A DNA stretch of 64,000 bases from Stenotrophomonas sp. ESTM1D_MKCIP4_1 (GCF_003086895.1 NZ_CP026004.1:622084-686083), one strand, 5' to 3'; counted from the stretch's first letter, positions 8,682 to 17,282 are shown. The notes: generated from the letters alone by a model not told the origin. Made by a program: numbers and translations.

Positions 8682-9803
8682 TCACCAGTCCATGTGCATG
8701 AACCACAACGCCGCGAAGGCGTCGATGATGATGACCAGCGAAATGGTCTGCACCACGCTGGAGGTGGTGCGTTCGCCCACCGACTGCGCCGTGCCTTCCA
8801 CCTTCAGGCCTTCCAGGCAGCCGATCAGGCCGATGACCAGCGCGAACACCGGCGCCTTGGACAGGCCCACCAGCATGTGCCGCACTTCCATCGTTTCGTG
8901 CATGCGCGCGATGTACATCTGTGGCGGAATATCCAGGTCGAACGCGCCCACGGTGATGCCGCCGGCCAGGCCGGCGATCATCGCGATGAAGGTCAGCAAC
9001 GGCAGGGTCACCAGCAGCGCCAGCAGGCGTGGCAGCACCAGCAGGTCGACCGGGTCGAGGCCCAGCGTGCGCATCGCATCGATTTCCTCGCGCGCTTTCA
9101 TCGCACCGATCTGCGCGGTGAACGCACTGGCGGTACGGCCGGCCAGCACGATGGCGGTCAGCAGCACGGCGAATTCGCGCAGGAAGGCGATGTTGACCAG
9201 CTCGACCACGTAGATCTCCGCGCCGAAGTCACGCAGGATGGTCGAGCCGAGGAAGGCGATGACGGCACCGACCAGATAGGACAGCAGCGCCACCAGCGGC
9301 ACCGCGTCCAGTCCCACCTGTTCCATCTGGTGCACGGTGGCGGTCAGGCGGAAGCGCCGCGGCTCCTTCACCAGCCGCGCCGCCTTCACCAGGTTCTCGC
9401 CGAGGAAACTGCACAGCGCCTTGATGTTGTGGGCCGTGGCGTGGACGCTGACGCCCAGGCGTTCGAGTGCGGCCAGCACGCCGAAATCGCGCTTGGGCTT
9501 GGGCCGGTCGTCGGCCACTTCCTCGATGGTGCACACCAGTGCCTGGTGGTCCGGGCGGAACTGCAGGGCCTGTTCGCCGAGGTCGGCGCGATGGGCCACG
9601 CGCAGCACCTGCAGCACGCCGGCCGAGTCGAGCTGCTCGATGCCGGTGGCATCGATGCCGGTCAATGTGTCGGGAATGCCACGCAGCACCTCGGCCGCGT
9701 CCAGCGCGGTCTTCAAGGTCCAGTGTCCGGACAGGCGGATCAGCCCGGGATCGTGGGCGTCCTGTTCAAGCCGGGGGGCGTGGTTCGGGGTCATGGGGGC
9801 CAT
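8682..9803 (-). CDS. MlaE-family permease with N-terminal STAS domain
   Basis: 373 residues from the ATG at 9803; an ATG at 9794 is equally possible. The longer open frame upstream lacks coding character. Residues up to about 115 form a STAS-like domain (TGIDATGIEQLDSAGVLQVL), and the remainder is an MlaE permease with about five membrane segments and the conserved GRTASAFTAQIGAMKAREEI. The STAS part corresponds to MlaB, a separate protein in E. coli, so here it is fused to the permease. First gene of the four-gene MCE operon, divergent from the ThrE-like gene. Confidence 0.9.
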   Translation of the reverse strand: MAPMTPNHAPRLEQDAHDPGLIRLSGHWTLKTALDAAEVLRGIPDTLTGIDATGIEQLDSAGVLQVLRVAHRADLGEQALQFRPDHQALVCTIEEVADDRPKPKRDFGVLAALERLGVSVHATAHNIKALCSFLGENLVKAARLVKEPRRFRLTATVHQMEQVGLDAVPLVALLSYLVGAVIAFLGSTILRDFGAEIYVVELVNIAFLREFAVLLTAIVLAGRTASAFTAQIGAMKAREEIDAMRTLGLDPVDLLVLPRLLALLVTLPLLTFIAMIAGLAGGITVGAFDLDIPPQMYIARMHETMEVRHMLVGLSKAPVFALVIGLIGCLEGLKVEGTAQSVGERTTSSVVQTISLVIIIDAFAALWFMHMDW

Positions 9804-9895
9804 TCGGCTCGCAGCATAACCGTTTCGCCCTGCACGTCGCGTCGAACCCTGATGAATTTCTCCTGCCGGGGCCGACGTAGGTAATACTACGGCGC

Positions 9896-11155
9896 ATGTC
9901 TGCAGACGCTCACACGATCCCCACGCCCCAGGCCACCTACGCACAGCGCGTAGCGTTCGTTTCCGAGATCGCCGGGCGCCTGCACAGCTATGGCACCACC
10001 GCCCAGCGCCTGGAAACGGCCGTGGTGGCACTGGCGCGCCAGCTCGACCTGGATTGTGAACCGTGGTCCAACCCCACCGGCATCATCCTCAGTTTCAGCG
10101 ACCCGGCGCAGGCCATCGGTTCCAGCGACATCACCCGGGTGATCCGCCTGGCGCCGGGCGAGAACGACCTGCACAAGCTGAGCGTGGCCGACCGCATCGC
10201 CGAGGAAGTCTCCAACGGCCGCATGAGCATCGCCCAGGGGCACACCGCGCTGCGCCAGCTGGACAAGGACCCCGGCCGACGCGGCAAGCTGCGCACCATC
10301 CTGTCCTTCAGCCTGGGCGCGGCGGGTGTGGCTGGCATGTGGAAGCTGCCGTGGCTGGACATCGCCACGGCCGGTGTCATCGGCATGATGATCGGCCTGC
10401 TGGGCATGGTCACCGACCGCCGCCCGGCCACCCGCGAGGCAGCCGAAGCACTGGCCGCGCTGCTGGCCGGCATGGTCGCGACCCTGGTGGCGGCCTTCGT
10501 TGGTGCGCTCAACCTCAACACCGTCATCATCGCCTCGCTGGTGGTCCTGCTGCCCGGCATGTCGCTCACCAACGCGGTCAATGAACTGGCCAGCCAGCAC
10601 TGGGTATCGGGTACGGCGCGTTTTGCCGGCGCGCTCACCACCATCATGAAACTCAGTGTCGGCGCGATGATCGCGGTGACCCTGGCCGATGTGCTGGGCC
10701 TGGACCCTGTCATCCGCGCCTCGCGGCCGCAGGGGCCGTGGGTTGAATGGGGATCGCTGCTGACCGCGGCGTTCGCCTTCGCCATGCTGTTCAAGGCCAA
10801 CCGACGGGATTATCCGTGGGTCATGGCGGCCTCGGTGGCCGGTTATGCGATTTCCAAGTTTGGCGGCCATGCATGGGGCGCACCGGCCGGCATCTTCCTG
10901 TCGGCGATGCTGCTCACCGCCGGCGGCAATCTGTTCGGCCGGCTGGTCGGGCGTCCGGGCGCGATCATCCGCCTGCCGGGCATCATCATGATGGTGCCCG
11001 GCAGCACCAGCCTGCGCGGCGTGCTGACCCTGGTGCAGCAGCAGGATGTGGGTGCCGGGCAGAGCGTGTTCCTCACCGTGCTCAACGTGGTGATGGCACT
11101 GGTGGCCGGCCTGCTGTTCGGCAACCTGCTGATGCCGGCGAGAAAAACCCTGTGA
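9896..11155 (+). CDS. ThrE-type threonine/serine exporter family protein
   Basis: 419 residues. The N-terminal soluble region (about 1-130) contains HSYGTTAQRLE, typical of the ThrE/DUF1212 domain, and is followed by about ten hydrophobic segments. The second half includes GRPGAIIRLPGIIMMVPGS, matching the DUF3815 half of two-part exporters. Known members export threonine and serine; the substrate here is inferred. It stands alone and ends against the H-NS-like gene across a bidirectional terminator. Confidence 0.85.
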   Translation: MSADAHTIPTPQATYAQRVAFVSEIAGRLHSYGTTAQRLETAVVALARQLDLDCEPWSNPTGIILSFSDPAQAIGSSDITRVIRLAPGENDLHKLSVADRIAEEVSNGRMSIAQGHTALRQLDKDPGRRGKLRTILSFSLGAAGVAGMWKLPWLDIATAGVIGMMIGLLGMVTDRRPATREAAEALAALLAGMVATLVAAFVGALNLNTVIIASLVVLLPGMSLTNAVNELASQHWVSGTARFAGALTTIMKLSVGAMIAVTLADVLGLDPVIRASRPQGPWVEWGSLLTAAFAFAMLFKANRRDYPWVMAASVAGYAISKFGGHAWGAPAGIFLSAMLLTAGGNLFGRLVGRPGAIIRLPGIIMMVPGSTSLRGVLTLVQQQDVGAGQSVFLTVLNVVMALVAGLLFGNLLMPARKTL

Positions 11156-11163
11156 TGCTGTCG

Positions 11164-11188
11164 GTAGGTGTGGACCGTTGGTCCACAC
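11164..11188. repeat. SMAG-type GTAG hairpin repeat
   Basis: GTAG followed by an 8-bp perfect stem (GTGTGGAC/GTCCACAC) with a 5-base loop. It lies between the ThrE-like stop and the terminator. Confidence 0.75.
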
Positions 11189-11199
11189 AAAGGGGAATG

Positions 11200-11228
11200 A
11201 AAAAACGCCGGCTTGCGCCGGCGTTTTT
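11200..11228. terminator. Bidirectional rho-independent terminator
   Basis: The stem ACGCCGGC/GCCGGCGT has a 4-base TTGC loop, with an A-run on the left and a T-run on the right, so it can serve both the plus-strand ThrE-like gene and the minus-strand H-NS-like gene. Confidence 0.9.
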
Positions 11229-11248
11229 CATCGCTTCCCGACCCGGCC

Positions 11249-11635
11249 TCAGGCCTTCTTGATCAGGAAATCTTCCGGCTTCTTGCCGCCCTTGGCGGTC
11301 AGTTCGGCCATCCAGCGCGGCTGCTTGCCACGGCCGGTCCAGGTTTCCTTCGGATTGGCCGGATTACGGTACTTGGGGGCCACCTTGCCAAGCTTGCGGC
11401 CAGCGGTCTTCGCCGGTGCCTTGGTGGCCTTGGCCGCCTTGCGGGCGCGCGGAGCGGCCGGGGCGTCGCCGAACAGTTCCTCGATGGTGTAGCCCTCGGC
11501 CTTGGCCAGCTTGCTCAGCTGTGCGCGCACCTTGGTGATCGGGCGACGCTTGGCCACGATGGTCTGCTGCTTCTTGGCGGTGCGGATCAGGGCGCCCAGT
11601 TCGCGTGCCGACAGGCCGCTCAGGTCGATGCTCAT
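11249..11635 (-). CDS. H-NS family nucleoid-associated protein
   Basis: 128 residues. The N-terminal third is a charged helical oligomerisation region. It is followed by an Ala/Lys-rich linker (about 60-85) and a C-terminal DNA-binding H-NS domain with KYRNPANP and TWTGRGKQPRW, the RGxxP core that enters the AT-rich minor groove. Family members silence AT-rich and horizontally acquired genes. The minus-strand start has a GGAG 10 bases upstream. The upstream region 11636-11770 is clearly AT-richer than its surroundings, which would fit self-regulation (inference). Confidence 0.92.
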   Translation of the reverse strand: MSIDLSGLSARELGALIRTAKKQQTIVAKRRPITKVRAQLSKLAKAEGYTIEELFGDAPAAPRARKAAKATKAPAKTAGRKLGKVAPKYRNPANPKETWTGRGKQPRWMAELTAKGGKKPEDFLIKKA

Positions 11636-11823
11636 CTACGATTACTCCGGAAACTAATTAAGGGACAGGGACGAGCCGGTCCGTGGCGTCGCGGGACAGA
11701 ATAATGACGAATTAATCCCAACACAAACATCGGCAGTCGCGACATGGCGCCCGGATGGCGCCAATGCGCCTATTTTGGCCGCATTATGTCCGCCTTCATT
11801 TTGCTGGTGCGCACAAAACCGGC

Positions 11824-11852
11824 AAAAAAAAAGACCGGGGCGAACCCCGGTC
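11824..11852 (-). terminator. Rho-independent terminator of proS
   Basis: On the minus strand GACCGGGG-TTCG-CCCCGGTC is followed by nine Ts. It lies 8 bases beyond the proS stop. Confidence 0.92.
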
Positions 11853-11859
11853 CCTGTGA

Positions 11860-13551
11860 TCAGCCCTGCAGCCGCTGCAGCAGGCGGGCCCTGTCCAGGC
11901 TTTCCGCCTCGCTGGCCCGGCGCGAACGATACTCGAAGGTGCCGGCGGCCAGACCGCGTTCGCTGACCACCACCCGGTGCGGGATGCCGATCAGTTCCAT
12001 ATCGGCGAACATGGCGCCCGGGCGCAGGCCACGGTCGTCCAGCGCCGCATCCAGGCCCGCATCGCGCAGTTCCTGCAGCAGCCCGGCAGCCGCATCGGCC
12101 ACGCCAGCGTCACCCTTCGGGTTGATCACGCACACCACCACCTGCCACGGCGCCATGGCCTCCGGCCAGATGATGCCGGCGTCATCGTGGTTTTGTTCGA
12201 TCGCGGCAGCGACCACGCGGGAGATACCGATGCCGTAGCAGCCCATTGCCATGACCGCGGCCTTGCCGTTCTCGTCCAGCACGGTGGCATCCAGCGCCTG
12301 GGCGTACTTGCGGCCCAGCTGGAAGACATGGCCGACCTCGATGCCACGGGCGATCTTCAGCTCGCCGCCGTCCACGGCACGGTCACCGGCCTGCACGTTG
12401 CGGATGTCGGCCACTTCCGGCTCGGCCAGGTCGCGGCCCCAGTTGACGCCGGCCAGGTGGAAGCCAGCGTCGTTGGCACCGACAACGAAGTCGGCCATGG
12501 CCGCCACTTCACGGTCGGCGACAACACGGATGGGCTTGGCCGGAGCGACCGGGCCAAGGAAGCCCGGTACGCTGCCCAGGTGTTCAGCGATTTCCGCTTC
12601 GCTGGCAAAACGCTGCTCTTCCAGGCCGGCGACCTTGCCCAGCTTGATCTCGTTGACGTCGTGGTCGCCGCGCACCAGGGCCAGCACGAAGCCACCTTCG
12701 GTCATCAGCGCCACCGATTTCACGGTGCGGGCCAGCGCGATGCCGAGCAGGGCAGCGACGTCCTCGCAGGTTTTCTGCGTCGGGGTTTCCACCTTGCGCA
12801 TGGCTTCGGCAGCGGCCGCGCGCGGCGCGGGATCGGCGGAAACGGCCGCTTCCATGTTGGCGGCATAATCCGAGCCGGTGGAGAACACCAGCGCGTCTTC
12901 GCCCGAATCGGCGATCACGTGGAATTCCTGCGAGGCATCGCCGCCGATCGCGCCGGAATCGGCCTGCACCATGCGGAAATCCAGGCCCAGGCGGGTGAAG
13001 ATGCGGCTGTAGGCCGACTTCATGTTTTCGTATTCGCGCACCAGGCACTCATCGTGCAGGTGGAACGAATAAGCATCCTTCATCAGGAATTCGCGCGCAC
13101 GCATCACGCCGAAACGCGGGCGGATCTCGTCGCGGAACTTGGTCTGGATCTGGTAGAAGTTGACCGGCAGCTGCTTGTAGCTGGACAGCTCGCTGCGCGC
13201 GAAATCGCAGGCCGCTTCTTCGGCGGTGGGGCTGTAGCAGAAGGTCTGTTCCTTGCGGTCCTTGATCTTCAGCAGCTGCGGGCCGAACTTTTCCCAGCGG
13301 CCGGTCTGCTCCCACAGTTCCTTCGGCTGGATGGTGGGAATCTGGAATTCCACGGCGCCAGCGCGGTCCATTTCCTCGCGCACGATGCGCTCGACCTTGC
13401 GCAGCACGCGCAGGCCCAGCGGCGACCAGGTGTACAGGCCCGATGCCAGCTTGCGGATCATGCCCGCCCGCAGCATCAGCCGATGGCTGGTCAGCTCGGC
13501 GTCGCTGGGGGTTTCCTTGGTGGTGTGCAGGTGGAACTGGGAGAGGCGCAT
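11860..13551 (-). CDS. proS: Prolyl-tRNA synthetase
   Basis: 564 residues from the ATG at 13551 ([15 protein letters not shown]). The frame is open 31 codons further upstream, but those codons do not resemble the family. This is the long bacterial class II form: motif 2 [17 protein letters not shown], then the inserted YbaK-like editing domain (about residues 225-390), and motif 3 GCYGIGISR. It charges tRNA-Pro. It stands alone with its own terminator. Its upstream side carries the large inverted-repeat region at 13.6-14.1 kb. Confidence 0.95.
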   Translation of the reverse strand: MRLSQFHLHTTKETPSDAELTSHRLMLRAGMIRKLASGLYTWSPLGLRVLRKVERIVREEMDRAGAVEFQIPTIQPKELWEQTGRWEKFGPQLLKIKDRKEQTFCYSPTAEEAACDFARSELSSYKQLPVNFYQIQTKFRDEIRPRFGVMRAREFLMKDAYSFHLHDECLVREYENMKSAYSRIFTRLGLDFRMVQADSGAIGGDASQEFHVIADSGEDALVFSTGSDYAANMEAAVSADPAPRAAAAEAMRKVETPTQKTCEDVAALLGIALARTVKSVALMTEGGFVLALVRGDHDVNEIKLGKVAGLEEQRFASEAEIAEHLGSVPGFLGPVAPAKPIRVVADREVAAMADFVVGANDAGFHLAGVNWGRDLAEPEVADIRNVQAGDRAVDGGELKIARGIEVGHVFQLGRKYAQALDATVLDENGKAAVMAMGCYGIGISRVVAAAIEQNHDDAGIIWPEAMAPWQVVVCVINPKGDAGVADAAAGLLQELRDAGLDAALDDRGLRPGAMFADMELIGIPHRVVVSERGLAAGTFEYRSRRASEAESLDRARLLQRLQG

Positions 13552-13686
13552 CGGCGGCTTCGGATAACGGCAGAGACGCCTATTCTGCCAGCCCGGCCGG
13601 GGTGGGGGGTACTGGCAGGGCCTGCAGCCCTGCACCCGCTGCAATCAAAGGCAACGTCAACGTCAAGAGCGGGCTATCCGTGGGTT

Positions 13687-13789
13687 GGCGGGGTGGGTCC
13701 GGTTGCGGGGGACGCCGTGAACACGTCCATGTAGGCTTGGCCGCGGCATCCATGCCGCGGACACCCCCCGCAACCGGACCCACCCCGCC
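13687..13789 (+). repeat. Large palindromic element, copy A
   Basis: Arms 13687-13711 and 13765-13789 pair perfectly over 25 bases (GGCGGGGTGGGTCCGG...). The core carries ACGTCCATGTAGGCTTGG and a second perfect hairpin at 13741-13760 (CCGCGGCAT/ATGCCGCGG). The strand is an arbitrary orientation defined by the ACGTCCATGTA core. Confidence 0.85.
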
Positions 13790-13823
13790 TTCGACAGTTG
13801 GCCGCGATCTGCCAGAACGGCAC

Positions 13824-13862
13824 GGGGTCGGATCCCGTTGCGCAGCAACGGGCTCTGACCCC
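13824..13862 (-). repeat. Dispersed 39-bp inverted repeat
   Basis: GGGGTCGGATCCCGTTGC...GCAACGGGCTCTGACCCC. It is linked to copy A by a 34-base spacer (13790-13823), and the same spacer is found between the corresponding modules at 30783-30816. Confidence 0.8.
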
Positions 13863-13889
13863 AGATTCAGTTCGATATCCGAGAGATTC

Positions 13890-13912
13890 ATCCACGCATG
13901 GCGTGGATCTAC
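13890..13912 (-). repeat. SMAG-type GTAG hairpin repeat
   Basis: ATCCACGCATGGCGTGGAT followed by CTAC (GTAG on the minus strand), with a near-perfect 8-bp stem. Closely similar to the copy at 56820-56842. Confidence 0.75.
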
Positions 13913-13934
13913 CGGCCGCCGGCCAACTATCAGA

Positions 13935-14036
13935 GGCGGGGCGGTGTCGGAATGCGGGGTGTCAGCCGCATGGATGCGGCTGCCAAGCCTACAGGGACGT
14001 ACTTGCGGCGTCCCCGCAGTCCGACACCGCCCCGCC
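13935..14036 (-). repeat. Large palindromic element, copy B
   Basis: Arms 13935-13959 and 14012-14036 pair with one mismatch (GGCGGGGCGGTGTCGG...). The arm sequence differs from copy A yet remains self-complementary. Read on the minus strand the core matches copy A (GCAAGTACGTCC, TGTAGGCTTGG), and an inner hairpin GCCGCATGGATGCGGC lies at 13964-13979. Confidence 0.85.
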
Positions 14037-14116
14037 ATCCCACGGAATGCCCGCCTTTGACGTTGCCGTTGCTCCGGCTTCAAGCGGGTGCAGGGCGCAG
14101 CCCTGCCGGACCCCCC

Positions 14117-14494
14117 TCAACCGGCCGGCGGGCAGTACGCCTTGATGGCGGCTTCGGCCAGGGCCTTCTGCGCGGTGCGCTGTTCCGGGGTCAGGGCGGT
14201 GTCGGCCTTGCCATCGCCATCGGTGTCCTGCATCACCGGTCCGCTGCCTTCCAGCAGGGTCACATTGGCGCGGGCAGTGCTGCACTGCTCTGGAACCGGT
14301 GCGGCCTCGGCGGTGGGCGCTGCGGCCGGTTGCGTGCTGCGGGCCTGTTCCCGGGTTTCGTATTTCACCCCGGCTGGCGGCGTTTCCGAATACTGGGTCA
14401 CGCCCTTGGAATCCTTCCATTTGTAGACGGGCCCGGCCACCGCGTTGGCACTGGCCAACAACAGTAGGCATCCCAGGCAGGACAAGGCACGCAT
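14117..14494 (-). CDS. DUF4124 domain secreted protein
   Basis: 125 residues from MRALSCLG at 14494; a longer frame starting at 14536 overlaps the pssA promoter side and is less likely. A signal peptide (cleavage near residue 21, ANAVAG) is followed by the DUF4124 core VYKWKDSKGVTQYSETPP. Further on, DTDGDGKADTALTPEQ looks like a short calcium-binding-type loop, and a conserved Cys pair (CST...YCPPAG) may form a disulfide. Probably periplasmic; function unknown. Divergent from pssA. Confidence 0.82.
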   Translation of the reverse strand: MRALSCLGCLLLLASANAVAGPVYKWKDSKGVTQYSETPPAGVKYETREQARSTQPAAAPTAEAAPVPEQCSTARANVTLLEGSGPVMQDTDGDGKADTALTPEQRTAQKALAEAAIKAYCPPAG

Positions 14495-14574
14495 GGCAAA
14501 CTCCACGGAATGGGCGTAGAACGCCGATTGCAGCATTGCCGCCGACCGCTGGCAAGTCGATTAAACTGGATTCC

Positions 14575-15351
14575 ATGGACCCGATCACACCGCCGCCGCG
14601 TTCGCGCACGATTTACCTGCTGCCCAACCTGTTCACCACGGCAGGCCTGTTCTCCGGCTTCTACGCGATCATCGCGGCGGCCAATGGCGATTTCGTCAAT
14701 GCCAGCATCGCGGTGTTCGTGGCGGCGGTGATGGATGGCCTGGATGGCCGCGTTGCGCGCCTGACCGGCACCAGCAGCGAGTTCGGCGTGCAGTACGATT
14801 CGCTGGCCGACCTGGTCAGCTTCGGCATGGCCCCGGCACTGGTGATGTACCACTGGTCCCTGTCCGAATTGAAATACGACGGCGAACTGCTCGGCCGTCT
14901 CGGCTGGGCGGTGGCCTTCCTGTATGCCGCCTGTGCGGCGCTGCGGCTGGCCCGCTTCAACACCCAGGTGGCGGTGGTCGACAAGCGCTGGTTTGTCGGC
15001 CTGGCCAGCCCGGCCGCGGCCGGGTTGATGATGTCCTTTGTCTGGGCCTTCGCCGATGGCCGGTTGGGCTGGAATGGCAACGAGCTGCGCTTCGTCGCGT
15101 TGGGCGTGACCTTGGTCGCGGCCCTGCTGATGGTCAGCCGCATCCGTTTCTGGAGTTTCAAGGGCGGCGCTGCCAAGGGCACCCGTTCCGACCGCGTGCC
15201 GTTCCTGGTGCTGGCGCTGGTGCCGATCGCCATCGCCATCGCGGTCATCGACCTGCCGCGTGTGCTGTTCGTGGTGGGCATCCTCTACGCGTTGTCCGGC
15301 CCGGTGATGTGGGCCCTGCAGCGCCTGCGCAAGAAGCCCGAGGCGACGTGA
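14575..15351 (+). CDS. pssA: CDP-diacylglycerol-serine O-phosphatidyltransferase
   Basis: 258 residues, an integral membrane enzyme making phosphatidylserine from CDP-diacylglycerol and serine, the precursor of phosphatidylethanolamine. The CDP-alcohol phosphotransferase motif is complete: Asp57-Gly58, Ala61-Arg62, Gly71, Asp75, Asp79 (DGRVAR ... GVQYDSLAD). Six or more hydrophobic segments follow. This is the multi-span type II enzyme rather than the E. coli phospholipase-like form. Its stop overlaps the GTG of the next gene by 3 bases, giving a pssA-holD-rimI transcript. Confidence 0.93.
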   Translation: MDPITPPPRSRTIYLLPNLFTTAGLFSGFYAIIAAANGDFVNASIAVFVAAVMDGLDGRVARLTGTSSEFGVQYDSLADLVSFGMAPALVMYHWSLSELKYDGELLGRLGWAVAFLYAACAALRLARFNTQVAVVDKRWFVGLASPAAAGLMMSFVWAFADGRLGWNGNELRFVALGVTLVAALLMVSRIRFWSFKGGAAKGTRSDRVPFLVLALVPIAIAIAVIDLPRVLFVVGILYALSGPVMWALQRLRKKPEAT

Positions 15352-15854
15352 GCGAGGACCTGCCCGTGTTGTGGTCCCCGGCCCAGCAGGCCTGGCTGCA
15401 GGCCATGGGCTACACCGTCTACCACGACGGCCAGCTGGCCGCCGAGCTGGACGCGGCCCTGCAGCTGAGCGTGGCCGAGGCCGAGGCCGCTGCAGCACCG
15501 GTGCGCAGCGAAGCGCCCCGGCCGCCGCCGCGCCAGTCCGATGCCTCGGCCGAACGCGGGCGGGTGCCGCACGAACGTGCCGCGCCACCGTCGCGGACCC
15601 CGCCGGTGGTGGCACCCGATACGGCGCCCGCCGCCACGCGCCCGCAGGCCAGCGGTACGGCGCGCCAGCCGTCGGTACGGCTGCCCGACCGGTTGCAGAT
15701 CGCATTGCTGCGGGCTTCCGGCTGCAACCCGAACGACCCGGCCACGCAGGCCCTGATGGACAGCTGGCCGCTGGAACAACTGCGCCGCGATCCGGCAGCC
15801 AAGCGCGCGCTGTGGCCGCAGCTGCGCGCGTTGCGCAAGCGGGGCGCGCCGTGA
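15348..15854 (+). CDS. holD: HolD-like protein, candidate DNA polymerase III psi subunit
   Basis: 168 residues from a GTG that overlaps the pssA stop (GTGA). It opens with LWSPAQQAWLQAMGY, has a low-complexity Ala/Pro/Arg linker (about 45-105), and ends in a compact domain with LEQLRRDPAAKRALWPQL. That segment resembles the E. coli psi C-terminus (DLRANPTARAALWQQ). As in E. coli, rimI follows and overlaps it. Psi links chi (HolC) to the clamp loader, and holC is present at 20.2 kb. Family assignment rests on context and one short motif. Confidence 0.65.
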   Translation: MSEDLPVLWSPAQQAWLQAMGYTVYHDGQLAAELDAALQLSVAEAEAAAAPVRSEAPRPPPRQSDASAERGRVPHERAAPPSRTPPVVAPDTAPAATRPQASGTARQPSVRLPDRLQIALLRASGCNPNDPATQALMDSWPLEQLRRDPAAKRALWPQLRALRKRGAP

Positions 15855-16348
15855 GTGCGGTGGCCCGGCCTGGCCCGGTGTCGATGCGTGCCCTTCGCGA
15901 AAGCGACCTCAATGCGGTGATGGCCATTGAAGTACGTGGCTATCCCTATCCATGGACGCGCGGCATCTTCCTGGACTGCCTGCGTGCCGGCTATCCCGGC
16001 CTGGCGATGGAGCGTGACGGCCTGCTGATCGGCTATGGCGTGCTGAGCATCGCCGCCGATGAGGCCCACGTGCTCAACGTCTGTGTCGACCCGCTTGAAC
16101 AGTCGCGCGGCCTCGGCCGGCAGCTGATGCGTGCGCTGGTGCGCCTGGCCGGTGATCGCGGTGCACAGCGTGTGTTCCTTGAAGTGCGCCCGTCCAATAC
16201 GCCGGCGCTGGCGCTGTACCACAGCGAAGGGTTCAACGAGATCGGCCGCCGTCCGCGTTATTACCCGGCGGCAAACGGCCGCGAAGATGCGTTGGTGATG
16301 GCCATCGAGCTGGTGAGCGACGACCTGCAGACGATGCCGCCGCTGTAA
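15851..16348 (+). CDS. rimI: Ribosomal protein S18 alanine N-acetyltransferase
   Basis: 165 residues from the GTG at 15851, which overlaps the stop of the HolD-like gene; an ATG at 15884 is the alternative start. It is a GNAT-fold enzyme with the acetyl-CoA loop VCVDPLEQSRGLGRQLM and the RimI hallmarks FLEVRPSNTPALALYHSEGF and RPRYYP. It acetylates the N-terminal Ala of S18. Probable last gene of the pssA operon, convergent with the DMT transporter. Confidence 0.92.
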   Translation: MSAVARPGPVSMRALRESDLNAVMAIEVRGYPYPWTRGIFLDCLRAGYPGLAMERDGLLIGYGVLSIAADEAHVLNVCVDPLEQSRGLGRQLMRALVRLAGDRGAQRVFLEVRPSNTPALALYHSEGFNEIGRRPRYYPAANGREDALVMAIELVSDDLQTMPPL

Positions 16349-16350
16349 GG

Positions 16351-16382
16351 GGCAGGGTTGCCGGCCAGTGGCCGGCACTGCC
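16351..16382. repeat. Intergenic hairpin between convergent genes
   Basis: GGCAG-GGTT-GCCGGCC-AGT-GGCCGGC-ACTGCC forms a long imperfect stem 3 bases after rimI. It may act as a transcription end or be a degenerate SMAG repeat. Confidence 0.5.
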
Positions 16383-16392
16383 GATGGGGTGT

Positions 16393-17214
16393 TCATGCCA
16401 TCCGCAGCGCCAGCACGCCCCCGACGATCAATCCCGCTGCCAGCCAGCGCGCCCGCGGCACGCGCTCGCGCAGTACCAACACCGAAATCAGCAGCGCGAA
16501 CAGGATCGACGCTTCGCGCAGTGCCGACACCATCGCCACTGGTACCTGGGTCATCGCCCACAGTGCCATCGCATAGGAGGCGGTGGTGCCGACGCCGCCG
16601 GCCAGCCCCAGCGGCCAGTGCTGGCGCGCATAGGCCAGCACCGCACTGCGCCGCCTGTACAGCGCCCACAGCGGCAAGGGGAGGCCGGACAGCAGGAACA
16701 GCCACAGCGTGTAGGCCAGCGCGCTTCCCGACTGCCGCGCGCCGTGTGCGTCGACCAGTGTGTAGGTGGCGATCATCAACGCTGTCAGCAGCGGCAGGCC
16801 GAGCTGTCCGCCGCGCGCACCCAATGCCATGCACAGGATGCCGGTACTGACCAGCACCACGCCCAGCCATGCGGCCGGCGGCAGCGCCTGCCCGAACAGG
16901 CTGCCGGCCAGCGCGATCAGGATCGGTGCGCAGCCGCGCATCAGCGGGTAGGCCAGGCTCATGTCCACCTGCTGGTAGCAGCGTGCGACCAGACCGTAAT
17001 AGGTCACCTGCAGCAACACCGACGCGGCCAGCCACGGCCAGCTGTCCGACGCCGGCAATGGCAGCAGGGGCAGGGCTGCGGCCGACAGCAGCGCGGCACT
17101 GCCGGTGACCAGCACAGTGCCGAGGAATTTGTCCGGCCCGCGTTTGACGATCGCGTTCCAGCTGGCATGCAGCGCAGCAGCGGCCAGGACCAGCAGGAAG
17201 ATGGAAAGCGGCAT
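16393..17214 (-). CDS. EamA/DMT-superfamily transporter
   Basis: 273 residues forming about ten hydrophobic segments in two homologous halves, as expected for EamA (10-TMS) drug/metabolite transporters. The first membrane helix starts at residue 2 (LSIFLLVLAAAALHASWN), and the HASWN motif is common in this family. The substrate cannot be inferred. It lies downstream of valS on the same strand but behind a terminator, so it probably has its own promoter. Confidence 0.85.
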   Translation of the reverse strand: MPLSIFLLVLAAAALHASWNAIVKRGPDKFLGTVLVTGSAALLSAAALPLLPLPASDSWPWLAASVLLQVTYYGLVARCYQQVDMSLAYPLMRGCAPILIALAGSLFGQALPPAAWLGVVLVSTGILCMALGARGGQLGLPLLTALMIATYTLVDAHGARQSGSALAYTLWLFLLSGLPLPLWALYRRRSAVLAYARQHWPLGLAGGVGTTASYAMALWAMTQVPVAMVSALREASILFALLISVLVLRERVPRARWLAAGLIVGGVLALRMA

Positions 17215-17242
17215 CGCCTGATGATGCCATGGGGTAGAAAGG

Positions 17243-17268
17243 GAAACGCCGGGCAGTGCCCGGCGTTT
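17243..17268 (-). terminator. Probable terminator downstream of valS
   Basis: AAACGCCGGGC-AGT-GCCCGGCGTTT, a near-perfect stem with TTTCCCTTTCT after it on the minus strand. It lies between the valS stop and the DMT transporter start. Confidence 0.75.
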
Positions 17269-17282
17269 CCGATTCCGCGTTG

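Larger units (their letters stand above)
13552..14116. other. 565-bp intergenic region filled with nested inverted repeats
   Basis: No credible gene. Two composite palindromes face each other (13687-13789 and 13935-14036). Between them are a 39-bp repeat (13824-13862) and a SMAG hairpin (13890-13912). Outer flanks near 13614-13686 and 14037-14107 are themselves inverted copies of each other (TGCAGGGC/GCCCTGCA-type blocks, then GGCAACGTCAA/TTGACGTTGCC). The whole stretch is therefore an imperfect inverted repeat of nearly 490 bases. Confidence 0.8.

Noticed and set aside
13552..13644. N-terminal extension of proS by 31 codons
   Set aside because: Pro/Arg/Cys-rich and unlike the family; [13 protein letters not shown] at 13551 is the normal beginning.
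13580..14083. Open frames in both strands of the proS/DUF4124 gap
   Set aside because: They are translations of palindromes and show mirrored, low-complexity peptides.
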